Assembly: GCA_965217265.1 (NCBI GenBank)
Contig: CBDCHP010000011.1
Span: forward strand, 620,001 to 684,000
Source: JAGRGG01 sp965217265
GTDB lineage: Bacteria; Pseudomonadota; Alphaproteobacteria; Geminicoccales; Geminicoccaceae
Reading direction: 5' to 3'
DNA: 64,000 nucleotides
Shown here: piece by piece, positions 63,476 to 64,000 of the stretch
Position numbering within the stretch: position 1 is the stretch's first letter
Layout: every line of letters begins with the position of its first letter
Notes under the pieces: generated by a model
The model's database searches: none
What the model was told of the DNA's origin: nothing
The model's input: the letters and a program-made list of their open reading frames with translations, nothing else
Made by a program: the position numbers and the translations under genes

Positions 63476-63491
63476 TTAAGGCCGCATTAAC
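63476..63491. promoter_or_regulatory. CtrA-type box TTAA-N7-TTAAC upstream of the pilin-like gene
   Basis: TTAA at 63476-63479 and TTAAC at 63487-63491 with exactly 7 bases between, 81 bases before the start at 63572. Full consensus match. Confidence 0.55.
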
Positions 63492-63571
63492 CGGTCGAAA
63501 CCTACCATCGCTTCCAGAGCACGGGCGCCCCACTGCCCGATGTTTACCAGCGATGGCAGGGCTTCATCCGC

Positions 63572-64000
63572 ATGTTTCGTTTCGGCACGCAATTCTTGGC
63601 GGCACTCGTAATGCTTCTCGGTGCCGCCGGCGCCGCGGCGGCGGGCCGGGACAGCGCCACCCTGGCGATCAAGGTCGTGGTGGTCGACGCCTGCGAGATC
63701 CGGGGCGGCACGCTGGACTTCGGCGCCTACAAGGCCGGCCAGCGCGGCGACCTCATGGGCCAGGGCGCCGTCACCTTCGCCGATTGCAGCACCGACCAAG
63801 TGACGATCGAGATCGACGGCGGCACCGCCGGCGACACGGGCAACCGGCGCATGGGCACCGCGAACGGCGGGGACTTGGCCTACCAGATCTACCGCGACGC
63901 CGATCGCACGGCGCCTTGGGGCGTCGGTGAGCAGAAGCTGACCCGCGCCATCAGCGCCGGCACCGGCACGTTCCCGGTCTTCGGCCTGATCCCCGGCGAC
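63572..64000 (+). CDS. Spore coat U / CsuA-type pilin domain protein (3' end outside window)
   Basis: 143 residues are visible. A signal peptide (FGTQFLAALVMLLGAAGAAA) is followed by an SCPU-type domain: CEIRGGTLDFGAY near residue 48, VTFADCSTDQVTIEIDGG and LAYQIYRDADRTAPWG. The two Cys form the family's usual disulfide. Such proteins are subunits of archaic chaperone-usher (Csu-like) pili; chaperone and usher genes would be expected just beyond the window. Confidence 0.85.
   Translation, partial: MFRFGTQFLAALVMLLGAAGAAAAGRDSATLAIKVVVVDACEIRGGTLDFGAYKAGQRGDLMGQGAVTFADCSTDQVTIEIDGGTAGDTGNRRMGTANGGDLAYQIYRDADRTAPWGVGEQKLTRAISAGTGTFPVFGLIPGD

Overview
The window is a high-GC stretch of an alphaproteobacterial chromosome. 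The evidence is a 16S–tRNA-Ile–23S–5S–tRNA-fMet operon, the tlpA/argH–lptM–lysA–DUF4175 neighbourhood, CtrA-type TTAA-N7-TTAAC boxes and a flgB-flgC-fliE-fliQ-fliR-flhB flagellar operon. The order cannot be fixed from the sequence alone; a Rhodospirillales/Geminicoccales-like lineage is a guess. No prophage, plasmid origin or CRISPR array was seen. Most of the window is ordinary chromosome with small acquired or decayed patches.

Layout. 1-900: C-terminal part of a processive family 2 glycosyltransferase. 900-1470: split repeat element with an IS481-like remnant. 1471-3241 (minus): csrA-purE-purK with overlapping start and stop codons. 3406-6746 (plus): flagellar basal-body and export genes, with a CtrA box upstream, then a LapG-like cysteine peptidase. 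7742-9965 (minus): DUF1772 protein, gamma-carbonic anhydrase, OsmC and a YdjM-like membrane protein. 10031-15489: tartrate/malate dehydrogenase family enzyme, two cupins, small proteins, an AmpD-like amidase, and an XRE/MmyB regulator divergent from a membrane protein. 15689-23044: hydantoinase, amylosucrase, glgX and a phosphohexomutase (alpha-glucan and sugar-phosphate metabolism). 23045-24021: IS remnants. 24022-29298 (minus): the rRNA operon, with promoter and boxA visible. 29946-37565: M23 peptidase, DUF4175, lysA, lptM, argH and a TlpA-like thioredoxin. 37693-44906 (minus): two linked clusters, one with a response regulator, a PAS-exonuclease fusion and a cNMP/CBS/DUF294 protein, the other a Na+/solute symporter with its DUF4212 partner. 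45072-51024: AbrB-type permease, TctABC tripartite transporter, a VOC protein and D(-)-tartrate dehydratase. 51108-52467: a low-GC accessory cassette containing a frameshifted ClpP/SDH-type serine protease gene. 52617-60405: branched-chain-type ABC transporter (with a fused LivM-LivG) and catabolic enzymes behind a GntR-like palindrome. 60642-64000: heme-oxygenase-like monooxygenase, TPR lipoprotein-like protein, alpha/beta hydrolase, FolM-like SDR and the start of a spore-coat-U/CsuA-type pilin.

The most striking unexplained structure is a family of intergenic long-hairpin elements of about 130-165 bp. Their ends (AACGCTTCGCGT ... ACGCGAAGCGTT) sit on or within a few bases of gene stop codons, most clearly between convergent genes. 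I count six complete or nearly complete copies and at least seven half or disrupted copies, several of them split by IS debris. They look like a genome-wide bidirectional terminator or non-autonomous repeat family.
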